DNA of 61,502 nt. Origin: Pirellulales bacterium (GTDB lineage: Bacteria > Planctomycetota > Planctomycetia > Pirellulales > Lacipirellulaceae). Both the position numbers and the translations under genes were made by a program. Of this stretch, positions 27,536 to 36,411 are shown in pieces (position 1 is the stretch's first letter; each line of letters starts with the position of its first letter). The stretch covers positions 73,354-134,855 of the forward strand of contig JAKVCC010000013.1 of assembly GCA_022448265.1 (NCBI GenBank), in the 5' to 3' direction. A model generated the notes under the pieces. The model was not told the DNA's origin, did not search any database, and worked only from the letters and a program-made list of their open reading frames with translations.

Positions 27536-28465
27536 TCACTGCTCAACATAGGGCGCTCCCGTACAATCAATAAACACATCCTCCAGCGTCGGCTTTCCCA
27601 ATGTAACCGATTGGATCTCGCTTGGAAAAGCTTCTACCAGCTTGCTAATCCAAAGGTGTCCGCACGGTTGTTCGAGCCGGATCGCGCCATCCAGCAATAC
27701 CGCTTCCCAAGAAAACTTTGCACGAATCGCTTCAACAAGTTCGGCCGGTTTAGTTGAGCGGATGGTAATCGAATCCCCGCCTACCGAGGCTTGCAAGGCG
27801 GTCGGGGCGTCAAGGGCAGCCAGACGGCCTTCGTGCATGATGGCAATTCGGTCTGCACGCTCCGCTTCTTCGAGCAAGTGGGTCGTCATCACCACCGTAA
27901 CACCATCTTGCTCGCGGATCTGTCGCAAATATTTCCATAGCTCCGCCCGGGCGCCCGGGTCCAAACCAGTACTCGGCTCGTCCATCAGCAGCAAACGCGG
28001 TCGGTGCAACATACCCTTGGCCAGTTCTACTCGGCGCCGCTGCCCTCCCGAGAGCTTTTCGACTCGCTCCCCCTCCCGGTCGGTTAGCCCCAGGGCCCCA
28101 AGCATAAGATTGCTCCGCTCACGGATCTCCGCAGCCGACAATCCGTAGAGTCGCCCCTGATGCTGCAGGTTTTCAGCGACGGAAAGTTTTTTATCTAGAC
28201 TAGGTGCTTGAAATACGACTCCCAACTCGTGTCGCACCGCGCGGAGTTGCGCGCGTAGGCTACGTCCCAACACGGTCACCTCGCCCGCTTGAAGCGGAAT
28301 GAGTGTGGAGAGTATGCGGAACAGGGTCGTCTTGCCGCTGCCGTTGGGACCGAGAAAGACGAATATCTCGCCCGCGTCGACCTCCAGCGACAGCCGGTCG
28401 ACAGCCACACGCTCTCCGTAGTGGTACGAAACCTCGGAGATTGTTAATGCGGGGGTAGCGGGCAT
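27536..28465 (-). CDS. ABC transporter ATP-binding protein (oxidase cluster)
   Basis: A 309-residue ABC-2 class ATPase. Walker A is GPNGSGKTT, the signature is LSGGQRRRVELAKGMLHRPR and Walker B is LLLMDEPSTGLD. The C-terminal extension (VTLGKPTLEDVFIDCTG) is typical of DrrA/NosF-type subunits. The ATG at 28463-28465 is chosen because the upstream open frame overlaps Cox IV and is not protein-like. The stop of Cox IV at 28476 lies 10 bp upstream, consistent with one transcript. Confidence 0.9.
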   Translation of the reverse strand: MPATPALTISEVSYHYGERVAVDRLSLEVDAGEIFVFLGPNGSGKTTLFRILSTLIPLQAGEVTVLGRSLRAQLRAVRHELGVVFQAPSLDKKLSVAENLQHQGRLYGLSAAEIRERSNLMLGALGLTDREGERVEKLSGGQRRRVELAKGMLHRPRLLLMDEPSTGLDPGARAELWKYLRQIREQDGVTVVMTTHLLEEAERADRIAIMHEGRLAALDAPTALQASVGGDSITIRSTKPAELVEAIRAKFSWEAVLLDGAIRLEQPCGHLWISKLVEAFPSEIQSVTLGKPTLEDVFIDCTGAPYVEQ

Positions 28466-28475
28466 GAATAGATGC

Positions 28476-28985
28476 TTAAGCGGCAGGACGAACTTCTTCG
28501 TCGTGCTCGTGCGTTTCTTGTGATTGCCCAGGAGTTTCCTGCAGATGCTCTTGCGCGTCGTGCAAATGATCGTCACCCGAGCCCTCGAGTGTAGCACCTT
28601 CGTTGGCCGGAACCTCTGCGGCATATATCATGCGATCGTGCGAGGCATGACGCATGCGAAGCCCTACATCAGGCACCAGCGCAAAAATCAAGAGCGCCGA
28701 CATAAAGCTTGCTGGAACCGTGAGTACCCACTTCCAATTGGCCTCCCACTTGAGATGCATAAAAAACATAATCACCAGCATCGCCTTAGTGCAGGATACG
28801 GCCATCATAAAGGCCCGGCTCACACCTACCGGTACGCTACTGCGCCAGAATGGAAAATAGGTGAGAAACGAAAAGCTGGTCAGAACACAAAGGGCTACAA
28901 AGATGGAAAGGTATAACCCAATGCTGCCATGCGACTCGTGATGATCCGACGAGCCGTGCGGGCCGTCGTGCGATGATTCAGACAT
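28476..28985 (-). CDS. Cytochrome c oxidase subunit IV, caa3 type
   Basis: A 169-residue protein with a His/Ser/Gly-rich N-terminus and three membrane helices. The helices match bacterial Cox IV (YLSIFVALCVLTSFSFLTYF, FMMAVSCTKAMLVIMFFMHL, WVLTVPASFMSALLIFALVP). The KAMLVIMFFMHLKWE motif is characteristic. The C-terminal tail is acidic and His-rich. It follows Cox III by 88 bp in the oxidase operon. Confidence 0.88.
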   Translation of the reverse strand: MSESSHDGPHGSSDHHESHGSIGLYLSIFVALCVLTSFSFLTYFPFWRSSVPVGVSRAFMMAVSCTKAMLVIMFFMHLKWEANWKWVLTVPASFMSALLIFALVPDVGLRMRHASHDRMIYAAEVPANEGATLEGSGDDHLHDAQEHLQETPGQSQETHEHDEEVRPAA

Positions 28986-29073
28986 GAAGGGCTCGGTGGA
29001 AGGGTGCTAAAGCAGAAGGAAAAAAGCGACAAGGGTCAGCCAACAGACGCTAGCCGCCAGCGGGTGACCTTTT

Positions 29074-30195
29074 CTAAAACAAATACAATAGGGGAAACAA
29101 AAATATCCACACCAGATCGACAAAGTGCCAGTAGAGACCAACGTTTTCGATCACTCCAGCGTTTGCCTTGCCAAGAGTCATCATCAACAGGATCGCAAAG
29201 GCTATCAAGCCGATAACCACGTGCAGGGCATGAAAACCGGTGAGCAAAAAATAGGTGCTAGCCCACATGTTTCCGCCAGGTATCATGATCGGCAATTTCA
29301 GCCACTCATATTGATCATTCAAGCCCACTAGATGCCCTGAAGCGTCGTGACCCGCCACAGTCTCCTCCCCATCTTGGAGATTGGCCAGCAGGAACGGACT
29401 CTCCGACTGCTCACCGACCGCGCGCCGATCGCGATGGGCGGCATCAGAATTACCAGTATCGGGATGCCCATGGTCGGGATGGCCATGGTCGGGATGACCA
29501 GCATGCCCCACGCCGCGATGCTCGTGCACGCTAGCACGTGGGTAAATCTTATCGGACAACTTCCATAGCAACTGCCGCCCCAGGGGCGCGTCTGGATGGT
29601 CTCGCAGCGCTTCCTCGGCAGGCGCCACAAGCTCGCGGGAGATGTCGTCAATCAGGGCTATTTTTTCATCCTGCTGTTTGGTGCGCTTCTCGACATTCTG
29701 CAGCGCACCTTTTATTTCACCGAGCCGTTTACGCACCGCCTGGGAATAATAAACGTCCGGCTTTTCGTAGATTCCGCTATGCGGGTACTGCGGATAAATG
29801 CCATGAGAGAATTTCTGACCGTATTCGTACATCTTGATGCCTAGGAAAACTGTGCCCAACAATAGCGTGAGCAACATCCATCCTTTGGCGAGGCCCGAGT
29901 TATTCTTTTTGGCTGCCTCGAGGGCCAACACAATCGTGACACTAGAACAGATCAGTACAAACGTATTGACGGCTCCCCAGATCTCTGCCAAATGCACATC
30001 ATGCGTACTTGGCCAAGCGATCGCACCAAATCGGAGCACAATGTAGGTGCCGATTAGCGCGGCGAAGAACATAATTTCCGTCGACAAAAATAGCCACATG
30101 AACGTCTTGCCGCGGGAGATCGGCAGCGCAGGCTGATGCTCGAAGTGGTGGCCGAGGCCCGAGCTAGAGTCGTGGTCGTGGTCGTCGTTGCTCAT
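29074..30195 (-). CDS. coxC: Cytochrome c oxidase subunit III with His-rich insertion
   Basis: A 373-residue Cox III homologue, longer than the usual 200-270. Conserved segments at both ends are [55 protein letters not shown] and [21 protein letters not shown]. The extra length is a polar, partly helical loop between helices, about residues 140-285. It contains a tandem (GHPD)n stretch with many His near residues 225-255. The loop should face the periplasm or cytoplasm beside subunits I and II; its function is unknown. The overall fold looks complete. Confidence 0.9.
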   Translation of the reverse strand: MSNDDHDHDSSSGLGHHFEHQPALPISRGKTFMWLFLSTEIMFFAALIGTYIVLRFGAIAWPSTHDVHLAEIWGAVNTFVLICSSVTIVLALEAAKKNNSGLAKGWMLLTLLLGTVFLGIKMYEYGQKFSHGIYPQYPHSGIYEKPDVYYSQAVRKRLGEIKGALQNVEKRTKQQDEKIALIDDISRELVAPAEEALRDHPDAPLGRQLLWKLSDKIYPRASVHEHRGVGHAGHPDHGHPDHGHPDTGNSDAAHRDRRAVGEQSESPFLLANLQDGEETVAGHDASGHLVGLNDQYEWLKLPIMIPGGNMWASTYFLLTGFHALHVVIGLIAFAILLMMTLGKANAGVIENVGLYWHFVDLVWIFLFPLLYLF

Positions 30196-30248
30196 GGTTC
30201 TACTTTTTGCGTTTCATCAAAATCGTGGGTAAGCATTGCCCGCCCCAC

Positions 30249-31163
30249 TTAAAACGTGACAACTAACAACATCGCCATCCAGGCAGGGAGGTACAGGAGG
30301 GTCGCGCGGAGCAGCATGCGGGCCGACTTTTCGTTGCGATAAATGGCAAAACTCACTGCCAAGCCCAATTGGGCCATCCCCAGAAAAAAAGCCCACACGA
30401 AATAAACGAGCGGACTGCCGCCAGTCGGCATCACCGCAGGAATCAAACTCACGGGAATCAGCAGCAGCGCCCCCATAACCGCCTGAGCACCACACCGCGC
30501 ACCCGACGGATCGACCACCGGTAGCATCTGATGCCCAGCGCGGGCGTAATCGTTACGGTATAGCCAGGCGATCGCCATGAAGTGCGGAAACTGCCACAGG
30601 AACAATACGGCAGCCAAGGCGAAGGCCATCAGATTCATCTCCGCGCCCGTGGCCGTCCATCCCATCAGTATGGGAATCGCGCCCGACACGGCACCCACAA
30701 CCGTATTGAGCGAGGTGCGCTTTTTAAGGGGTGTATAGAGCAAAACATAAATGCCCCAACTCGCCAAACCAAGGGCTGCGGTTAGCAGGTTGACGCGAAG
30801 CACTAGCCAGCTCATTCCGACGGTCAGTGTTAGCGCAGACAGACACAGCGCCTCGGCGCCGGTCACGCGCCGTGTCGGCAATGGGCGATTGGCGGTGCGC
30901 TGCATCTGCGTATCGGCTTCGCGCTCCCACCAACTGTTAGCCAGGCTGGCACTGGCGGCGACTAACGCCGTGCCAAATAGGGCATGCATTACAACCACCG
31001 CGTCCAGTCCATGGGGCATCGCCACACAGGCCGCCACGCCGGCTACAATTAGCTCCAGCGCCACGATGCGGGGCTTGGTCATTTCCAAGTAGTCGGCCAA
31101 GCGTCTGGCAATCGCATGCCCGGACCGGTCCGCAGTCCCCAATGTTTGGATCGATGCGCTCAT
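30249..31163 (-). CDS. ctaB: Heme O synthase (protoheme IX farnesyltransferase)
   Basis: A 304-residue UbiA-family prenyltransferase that adds a farnesyl group to heme B. Markers are LADYLEMTKPRIVALELIVA, the first Asp-rich motif region NSWWEREADTQMQRTANRPLP, YTPLKKRTSLNTVVGAVSGA and WQFPHFMAIAWLYRNDYARAG. About eight helices are present. Its ATG overlaps the ctaA stop as ATGA (31163-31160). The longer open frame upstream to 31484 lies inside ctaA and is rejected. Its product feeds CtaA for heme A. Confidence 0.95.
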   Translation of the reverse strand: MSASIQTLGTADRSGHAIARRLADYLEMTKPRIVALELIVAGVAACVAMPHGLDAVVVMHALFGTALVAASASLANSWWEREADTQMQRTANRPLPTRRVTGAEALCLSALTLTVGMSWLVLRVNLLTAALGLASWGIYVLLYTPLKKRTSLNTVVGAVSGAIPILMGWTATGAEMNLMAFALAAVLFLWQFPHFMAIAWLYRNDYARAGHQMLPVVDPSGARCGAQAVMGALLLIPVSLIPAVMPTGGSPLVYFVWAFFLGMAQLGLAVSFAIYRNEKSARMLLRATLLYLPAWMAMLLVVTF

Positions 31164-32167
31164 GACACGGTCTCTCCCTGGCCAAAACGGACCTGCGGCA
31201 GTTTGGCCAATCCATAATCCAACTGTCGGGCAACGCGCAAGGCAATCACCAGCGATGCCGCCAGGATCAATGACCCGGTCGCAACGTGACTGGTCACAAG
31301 CGCGGCTTGCAGCCCATCGTCTGCATGATTGACGAAGGTCCTTTCGCCCAAGAGCCTGGTGGCCCAACTTGGCATACCATATTTTACGAGCCAGCTCCCC
31401 AAACCAAGACAAATCTGCATCGCCACCAAGGCCAGCAGGGCCAGCCCGGTCACGCGCTGCAACCGATGGCGGAAGCACTTCCACGCCAACAGAAATACGT
31501 ACGCTACGATCAAAGCCGCTAACACCAGATGGAAATAAACGGCCAATTGAAAAACGCCTCCCGCCGACTCATGTGTCATGCGAGGACTATGCCGCAATGC
31601 GGCGCCCACCACCAATTGCAAATAGGCGAGCCCCGTACAAAGCACGGCCAGACGAAAAACTTTTGCGGCGGGCCCCTTTTCCGCAAGAGTCACCCCACTC
31701 TTCCACCAGCGCGAGGTCACCACCACCATCATCACGCAGAGCAAGAAGAACAACGGCCCCGTGCACCCGTGAATCAGGGCCAGCACGCGCTCGTCGAGTA
31801 CCACCCGCATGCCTCCCAAAACTGCCTGCAGGACCACACTGGCCAAAACTAAGAGGCTTAGTTGACGCACCCAGCCGCGTGATTCACACCGCCAGGTAAC
31901 AATCGCTAGCCCAAGCGACAAGAAGCCGGCCAGCGCCCCCAGCAGCCGATGACCATGCTCGACAAATTTGTCGCCCGCCGCGCTCAGCCAGTCATAAAAG
32001 AGAAAAAACGTTCCGTCAGAGGTCAACCAATCGCGAAACGCCATGCCCGCATCGTTCGTGGTTACCAGCCCCCCAACCCAAATGAGCGGGAAGGTGGCGC
32101 AGGCAAGGAGCCAGGCCCAACGGTGGGGCCAAGGGGAAGGACGAATTTTTTCGTTGTTGCGGGTCAC
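31160..32167 (-). CDS. ctaA: Heme A synthase
   Basis: A 335-residue COX15/CtaA-type membrane protein that converts heme O to heme A. An N-terminal helix (WAWLLACATFPLIWVGGLVT) is followed by four-helix bundles carrying conserved His: FVEHGHRLLGALAGFLSLGL, DERVLALIHGCTGPLFFLL, YFHLVLAALIVAYVFLL and ALVTSHVATGSLILAASLV. The start is GTG at 32165-32167, 19 bp after the Cox I stop. Together with ctaB it shows that the oxidase is an A-heme enzyme. Confidence 0.93.
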   Translation of the reverse strand: MTRNNEKIRPSPWPHRWAWLLACATFPLIWVGGLVTTNDAGMAFRDWLTSDGTFFLFYDWLSAAGDKFVEHGHRLLGALAGFLSLGLAIVTWRCESRGWVRQLSLLVLASVVLQAVLGGMRVVLDERVLALIHGCTGPLFFLLCVMMVVVTSRWWKSGVTLAEKGPAAKVFRLAVLCTGLAYLQLVVGAALRHSPRMTHESAGGVFQLAVYFHLVLAALIVAYVFLLAWKCFRHRLQRVTGLALLALVAMQICLGLGSWLVKYGMPSWATRLLGERTFVNHADDGLQAALVTSHVATGSLILAASLVIALRVARQLDYGLAKLPQVRFGQGETVS

Positions 32168-32186
32168 TGGTTCATTGAATCATAAG

Positions 32187-33953
32187 TCATTTGGTTTTGT
32201 CGACCGCGGGCGGCGGCATCGTCTGCGGATAATAATCGTCTTCCACCTCCGGCGCCCCATACTCGTAGGGCCCGCGGTGGATGATGGGTTGGAAGTCAAA
32301 ATTGCCGTGGCCCGGCGGGCTGGGGGCCTGCCATTCAAGGCCATTGGAATGCCACGGATTGCGGCCCGCGCGGGGTCCAAAAAAAATGCTGCCTAAGAAG
32401 TTAATCACAAAGATGACCTGCATGCCGACCATCGCAAAGGCGCAGTAGCTAATAAACTGGTTCATCGGCAGCGCATTGCGGAAGGTTTCGTAATGGTACG
32501 GATCGGCAAGCCGCCGCGGAAAGCCCTGCATGCCCAAGATGTGCATCGGGTAGAAAACACAGTTGAGCAATGCAAACGTGACAGCAAAGTGGACCTTGCC
32601 CCAGGAGTCGTTCATCATGCGACCAAACATCTTTGGAAACCAATAGTAGATCGCACCGAACACAGCCATCGCCGTACCAGAGAAAAGTACGTAATGAAAA
32701 TGGGCCACAATGAAGTAGGTGTCATGAATGAAGATGTCGATGGGCGTGGCGGCCATGAAAATACCGCTGAGGCCGCCGATGATAAACATCGAAACGAATG
32801 ACACGGCAAAGAGCATGGGTGTAGTAAACTGGATCTTGCCGCCCCACATCGTACCCAGCCAATTGAAGGTCTTAATCGCACTCGGTAGGGCGATCAGCAT
32901 GGTCGAAACCATGAAGGTCATGCCCAGCATGGGGTTCATGCCCGAGACAAACATATGGTGGCCCCAAACAATGAATCCCAGACCGGCGATACCCGAGATG
33001 GAATAGACCATGGGCTTATATCCGAACAGCGGCTTCCGTGCGAAGCAACTAATTATGTCGGAAACCATACCCATGGCCGGCAAGATCATAATGTAAACGG
33101 CCGGGTGGCTATAAAACCAAAACAAATGTTGCCATAGAAGCGGCTGCCCGCCGCCCGAGGCCATGGGCCGGTTATTTGTCGACCAGCCCTCCGGAATGAA
33201 AAACCCGGTGCCCAGCTTCAAATCGGTTATCTGCATAAAGCTGGCAGCGGTCAGCACCGGCAAGGCAAAGGCCTGTAGTATCGCCGTGATGAACATGGCC
33301 CAAATGGTCATGGGCAAACGAAACATCGTCATGCCGGGAGCCCGCATTTGGATGATCGTAGTCATGTAGTTGACCGATCCCATCATCGACGAGATGCCCA
33401 CCAAGGTAAGCCCCGTTAGCCACAAAAACTGCCCAGTACCCTGGGTAAGCGCAAAGGGTGGATAGGCCGTCCAGCCCCCCTGGGAGGCACCTCCTTCCAC
33501 GAAAAAACTGCCTCCCATGCAAACAAATGCTGGCCACATAAACCAATAGCTCAGCATATTGAGCGTCGGCACGGCCATATCGTCGGCGCCGATCATCAAC
33601 GGAATCAAGAAGTTGCCGAACGCCCCGGTCAACACCGGGATAATGACAAAGAATATCATCACCGTCGCGTGCATGGTGACGAGCATGGTGTAAACTTCGG
33701 GCGCGATCTGGCCACCCTCGGCACCGGCCAACAGGTCGCCCAAAATGGGCATGGGCCGCCAGGGATACGCCAACTGCCAGCGAATGCCAAGCGCCAACAG
33801 ACCGCCGATCAAAAACCAAATCAGCGAACTGAACAAGAACTGCAGTCCGATGATCTTGTGATCGAGCGAGAAGACATAGGTCGATAAAAACCCACCGGCG
33901 TGCCCCGTATGGGCATGGGCATCGGCGTGGGTATCGGCAGTCGCAGTGCTCAT
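32187..33953 (-). CDS. ctaD: Cytochrome c oxidase subunit I, A2 type
   Basis: A 588-residue, twelve-helix catalytic subunit. Heme and CuB ligands are visible: MLVTMHATVMIFF, YSHPAVYIMILP (Tyr281, His283, Tyr287), GHHMFVSGM (CuB His pair), and AHFHYVLFSGTAMAVFGAIYYWF (heme a3 and heme a). The Glu that follows HP in A1 oxidases is Ala here, and the YS pair before HP marks the A2 class, which uses a different proton donor. A His-rich N-terminus precedes helix 1. It lies 161 bp after Cox II. Confidence 0.97.
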   Translation of the reverse strand: MSTATADTHADAHAHTGHAGGFLSTYVFSLDHKIIGLQFLFSSLIWFLIGGLLALGIRWQLAYPWRPMPILGDLLAGAEGGQIAPEVYTMLVTMHATVMIFFVIIPVLTGAFGNFLIPLMIGADDMAVPTLNMLSYWFMWPAFVCMGGSFFVEGGASQGGWTAYPPFALTQGTGQFLWLTGLTLVGISSMMGSVNYMTTIIQMRAPGMTMFRLPMTIWAMFITAILQAFALPVLTAASFMQITDLKLGTGFFIPEGWSTNNRPMASGGGQPLLWQHLFWFYSHPAVYIMILPAMGMVSDIISCFARKPLFGYKPMVYSISGIAGLGFIVWGHHMFVSGMNPMLGMTFMVSTMLIALPSAIKTFNWLGTMWGGKIQFTTPMLFAVSFVSMFIIGGLSGIFMAATPIDIFIHDTYFIVAHFHYVLFSGTAMAVFGAIYYWFPKMFGRMMNDSWGKVHFAVTFALLNCVFYPMHILGMQGFPRRLADPYHYETFRNALPMNQFISYCAFAMVGMQVIFVINFLGSIFFGPRAGRNPWHSNGLEWQAPSPPGHGNFDFQPIIHRGPYEYGAPEVEDDYYPQTMPPPAVDKTK

Positions 33954-33979
33954 AGTTGGCGGGTAAGGGGGTAAGGTTG

Positions 33980-34004
33980 GGGATTGACGGTTAGGGATTG
34001 ACGG
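33980..34004. repeat. Direct repeat GGGATTGACGG in the Cox II to Cox I spacer
   Basis: Two exact copies of the 11-mer GGGATTGACGG, separated by TTA, within a G-rich degenerate spacer (33954-34060) that continues with related GGxAATCxAGGG units. There is no coding potential. Confidence 0.7.
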
Positions 34005-34114
34005 CTGGCAATCAAGGGCCGGTAATCGAGGGTTGGCGGTAAAGGTTGAACCTCGCAGAAACTGCTAGACAACCCAGTCGGGCTCTCCACTGGGCTAACG
34101 GCCCACTTTGCTCA

Positions 34115-34894
34115 TCATTCGTCATCATCCTCGGGAACTCCGACGCGCATAGTGTTTTGTTCTTGGCGCATTTCTTCCAGCTTTTCTTCGTACTTGGAAC
34201 GTGGCAAAAAATAGACGCGGCCCTTCATTTTGTAGTGACCCCAGCCACAGAGTTCGGCGCAAACAATGTCGAATCCGCCTACGGCTTTGGCTTTGAACCA
34301 CATGCTTTGGTCCATGCCGGGAATGACGTCCTGCTTGAGACGCAAATTAGGCAGAAAAAAACTGTGCAAAACATCGGCGCTGGTAATCTTCAACAGCACA
34401 TCTTCGTTCACCGGCAAATAAAGCCTTCCATCGGTACGAACGATGTCGTCGATGGTATAAAGCTTATTGTCAGGCCCTGGGTAACGAAAATCCCAGTTAA
34501 ACTGCCGGCCGGTAACTTCCACCAGCGGCGCGATATCAGGCGGCTTCATCTTCGCCCTCGCCCACGCCTCCATTTGGAAAACCGCGATGAATAGCAGCGT
34601 CACCGCGGGTAGAATCGTCCACACCAATTCCAGGGCATGGCTCCCATGAGAATACTTAACCGGCGCGTTATTCGAGTTGGCGTCGTATTTCCAGGAAAAG
34701 TAGAAAAGGGCACCCTCGGTTACAACAAAGACAACTCCCGTGAGTGCCAGGATAAACATAAACAAGTCGTCAATCGTCCGCCCATGCTCGGAAACATCAA
34801 CAGGCAACCAAAGACGCAAGTAGGGCGCAGCCACAAAGGTGGCTACCCCGCCAACGGGCACCAAAAAAAACAGGAAGCTCCAAAAACGTTTCAC
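34115..34894 (-). CDS. coxB: Cytochrome c oxidase subunit II
   Basis: A 259-residue CuA subunit. Three N-terminal hydrophobic segments precede a periplasmic cupredoxin domain with complete CuA ligands: His177 (DVLHSFFLPNLRLKQD) and CAELCGWGHYKM with Cys212, Glu214, Cys216, His220 and Met223. GRQFNWDFRYPGPD is the expected Trp-rich entry loop. No cytochrome c domain is fused, unlike caa3 enzymes, so electrons must come from separate carriers such as the neighbouring cytochromes or cupredoxins. The start is GTG at 34892-34894. Confidence 0.95.
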   Translation of the reverse strand: MKRFWSFLFFLVPVGGVATFVAAPYLRLWLPVDVSEHGRTIDDLFMFILALTGVVFVVTEGALFYFSWKYDANSNNAPVKYSHGSHALELVWTILPAVTLLFIAVFQMEAWARAKMKPPDIAPLVEVTGRQFNWDFRYPGPDNKLYTIDDIVRTDGRLYLPVNEDVLLKITSADVLHSFFLPNLRLKQDVIPGMDQSMWFKAKAVGGFDIVCAELCGWGHYKMKGRVYFLPRSKYEEKLEEMRQEQNTMRVGVPEDDDE

Positions 34895-34900
34895 GTTGTT

Positions 34901-34950
34901 ACTCCGGGCTGCGATTCTACTCCGGGCTGCGCTATGAACGCGGGCTGCGC
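34901..34950. repeat. Short direct repeats in the spacer before Cox II
   Basis: ACTCCGGGCTGCG occurs exactly at 34901-34913 and 34919-34931. A shorter copy (CGGGCTGCG) lies at 34941-34949. They sit just upstream of the Cox II start on the minus strand, between it and the diheme cytochrome gene. Confidence 0.7.
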
Positions 34951-35014
34951 ACCGAAAAAACTCCTGACTGTTTCAGGGGCGAATCGTCTTTCAGATGCAT
35001 ACTGGGTTGGTTAG

Positions 35015-36382
35015 TCATAGGACTTCGTCCACGTTTACCGGCAGGGCCTTAAGCGGCTGGCTAGGAGGCTCATAAGGCAACGACAAAACATAATCGACAA
35101 GATTCCACATTTGAGCCTCGGTCAACGTTCCCTTGGCTCCCGGACTGGCCGGGCCGCTGCCCGGCATCGGTGTGCCGGCAATGCCCGTGAAGACGCGATG
35201 AAAAATATCGATCCGCCGCCTACCACCCCGATAGATACCTTGTCGTAAGTTGCGGGGGATGGCATTGCGAGGCTTGTACAATGTCGCGGCCACTCCCTGC
35301 CAGCGCGCCAATTCAACCCGATCGTTAATAAGCTGCTGCTCAGCTGCTTTGTCCAGCTCTCCGTCGCCCACACGCTTAACGATGGACTCTGATTTGCGAC
35401 CGATCTCGACCAGGAATTCATGGTGGACCTTGTTCCAATTATCGTAATCCGTTTGCTGGCCATCGCCCAGCGCCGTTGGGCCATGGCATTTTTTGCAATC
35501 CGCCTTGCCATAAAAGAGCTTGCGGCCCGCCTCGGCCGAAGCCAAAACTTCTTCCGGCAAGCGATCGTCTCCGGGAATCTGATCCTCGGCCGGCACGATA
35601 ATCTGCTCGTTGGCCGTATTCCAGCCCTCCATAAGCTCTTCCAAATAGCTCAGTATCTCTTCGCGTTGCTCCGGGTAGGTTGCCGGATTGAGAGGCGTGC
35701 GCTGCAACAAGGGTTCGCCTGCTTCGTCCCGGCGCGGTTCGCCGTTTTCGTCGACCACCTCTTCTTCTTCCAACTCGTAAACGACCATGTGCAGGGCGCT
35801 TTCCATTTGGCCACGAATGCTCAAGTACTTAACGTACTCGACCAAGGCTTCGACCTCTGATCCAGGCAACAGGGAAAACGAAGGCATCGCCGTTCCGGGA
35901 ACGCCGTTCATGAGTACACGATGCAAATCGGCATCGGTCGGCCGCGCCGCATTGAGCGTAGACTTGAACTTGTAGACGGCCGGTCGATAGTCGCGAGGAT
36001 AGGGATTGAGAAACCGGGCAGTCGGGCCGCGGCCATCGCCGGTCACGCCGTGGCAGTGAACACAATGTTTGCGGTAGAGGCCAAAATTAGTGCCCTTCTT
36101 ATCACTCCAAGCGGGGCCCGCCGCCATGTCAAGCTTGGCCTGATCAAGCCCCGTTTCGGCCAAAGCGTAGGGCTGGTCTGGGGTACCAAACATAGCGCCC
36201 AGCACGTCGGAAATTTCCTGCGAGTATTCGGGGGGTGTTTCTCGCACCACCGCCTCGACCATATTAAGCCGGAACGCGGGAGGCTCCGCCGTATCACAGC
36301 CGGCCGCGAGCACTACGGCAAGGACACACAGACCTTGCAGCTTGGTAAACGCTTCCAGCTTGTTAAGTGTAGGGTAGTTCAT
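35015..36382 (-). CDS. Diheme cytochrome c lipoprotein
   Basis: A 455-residue exported protein with a lipobox (VLAAGC, Cys29) and two class I-type heme sites: CVHCH at residue 107, with a following PGTAMPSF Met-ligand loop, and CKKCH at residue 296, with AGTPMPGSGP near the end. The two domains are joined by an acidic helical linker (YELEEEEVVDENGEP). It lies between the cupredoxin-like genes and Cox II. Inference: a membrane-tethered electron shuttle from the bc complex to CuA, replacing the heme domain missing from Cox II. Confidence 0.9.
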   Translation of the reverse strand: MNYPTLNKLEAFTKLQGLCVLAVVLAAGCDTAEPPAFRLNMVEAVVRETPPEYSQEISDVLGAMFGTPDQPYALAETGLDQAKLDMAAGPAWSDKKGTNFGLYRKHCVHCHGVTGDGRGPTARFLNPYPRDYRPAVYKFKSTLNAARPTDADLHRVLMNGVPGTAMPSFSLLPGSEVEALVEYVKYLSIRGQMESALHMVVYELEEEEVVDENGEPRRDEAGEPLLQRTPLNPATYPEQREEILSYLEELMEGWNTANEQIIVPAEDQIPGDDRLPEEVLASAEAGRKLFYGKADCKKCHGPTALGDGQQTDYDNWNKVHHEFLVEIGRKSESIVKRVGDGELDKAAEQQLINDRVELARWQGVAATLYKPRNAIPRNLRQGIYRGGRRRIDIFHRVFTGIAGTPMPGSGPASPGAKGTLTEAQMWNLVDYVLSLPYEPPSQPLKALPVNVDEVL

Positions 36383-36411
36383 CTTCCGACCGACAAAACC
36401 TGTTGCTGTTG

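Noticed and set aside
29430-29530. CRISPR-like or microsatellite array in Cox III
   Set aside because: The repeats are in frame and encode the GHPD histidine stretch, and there are no spacers.
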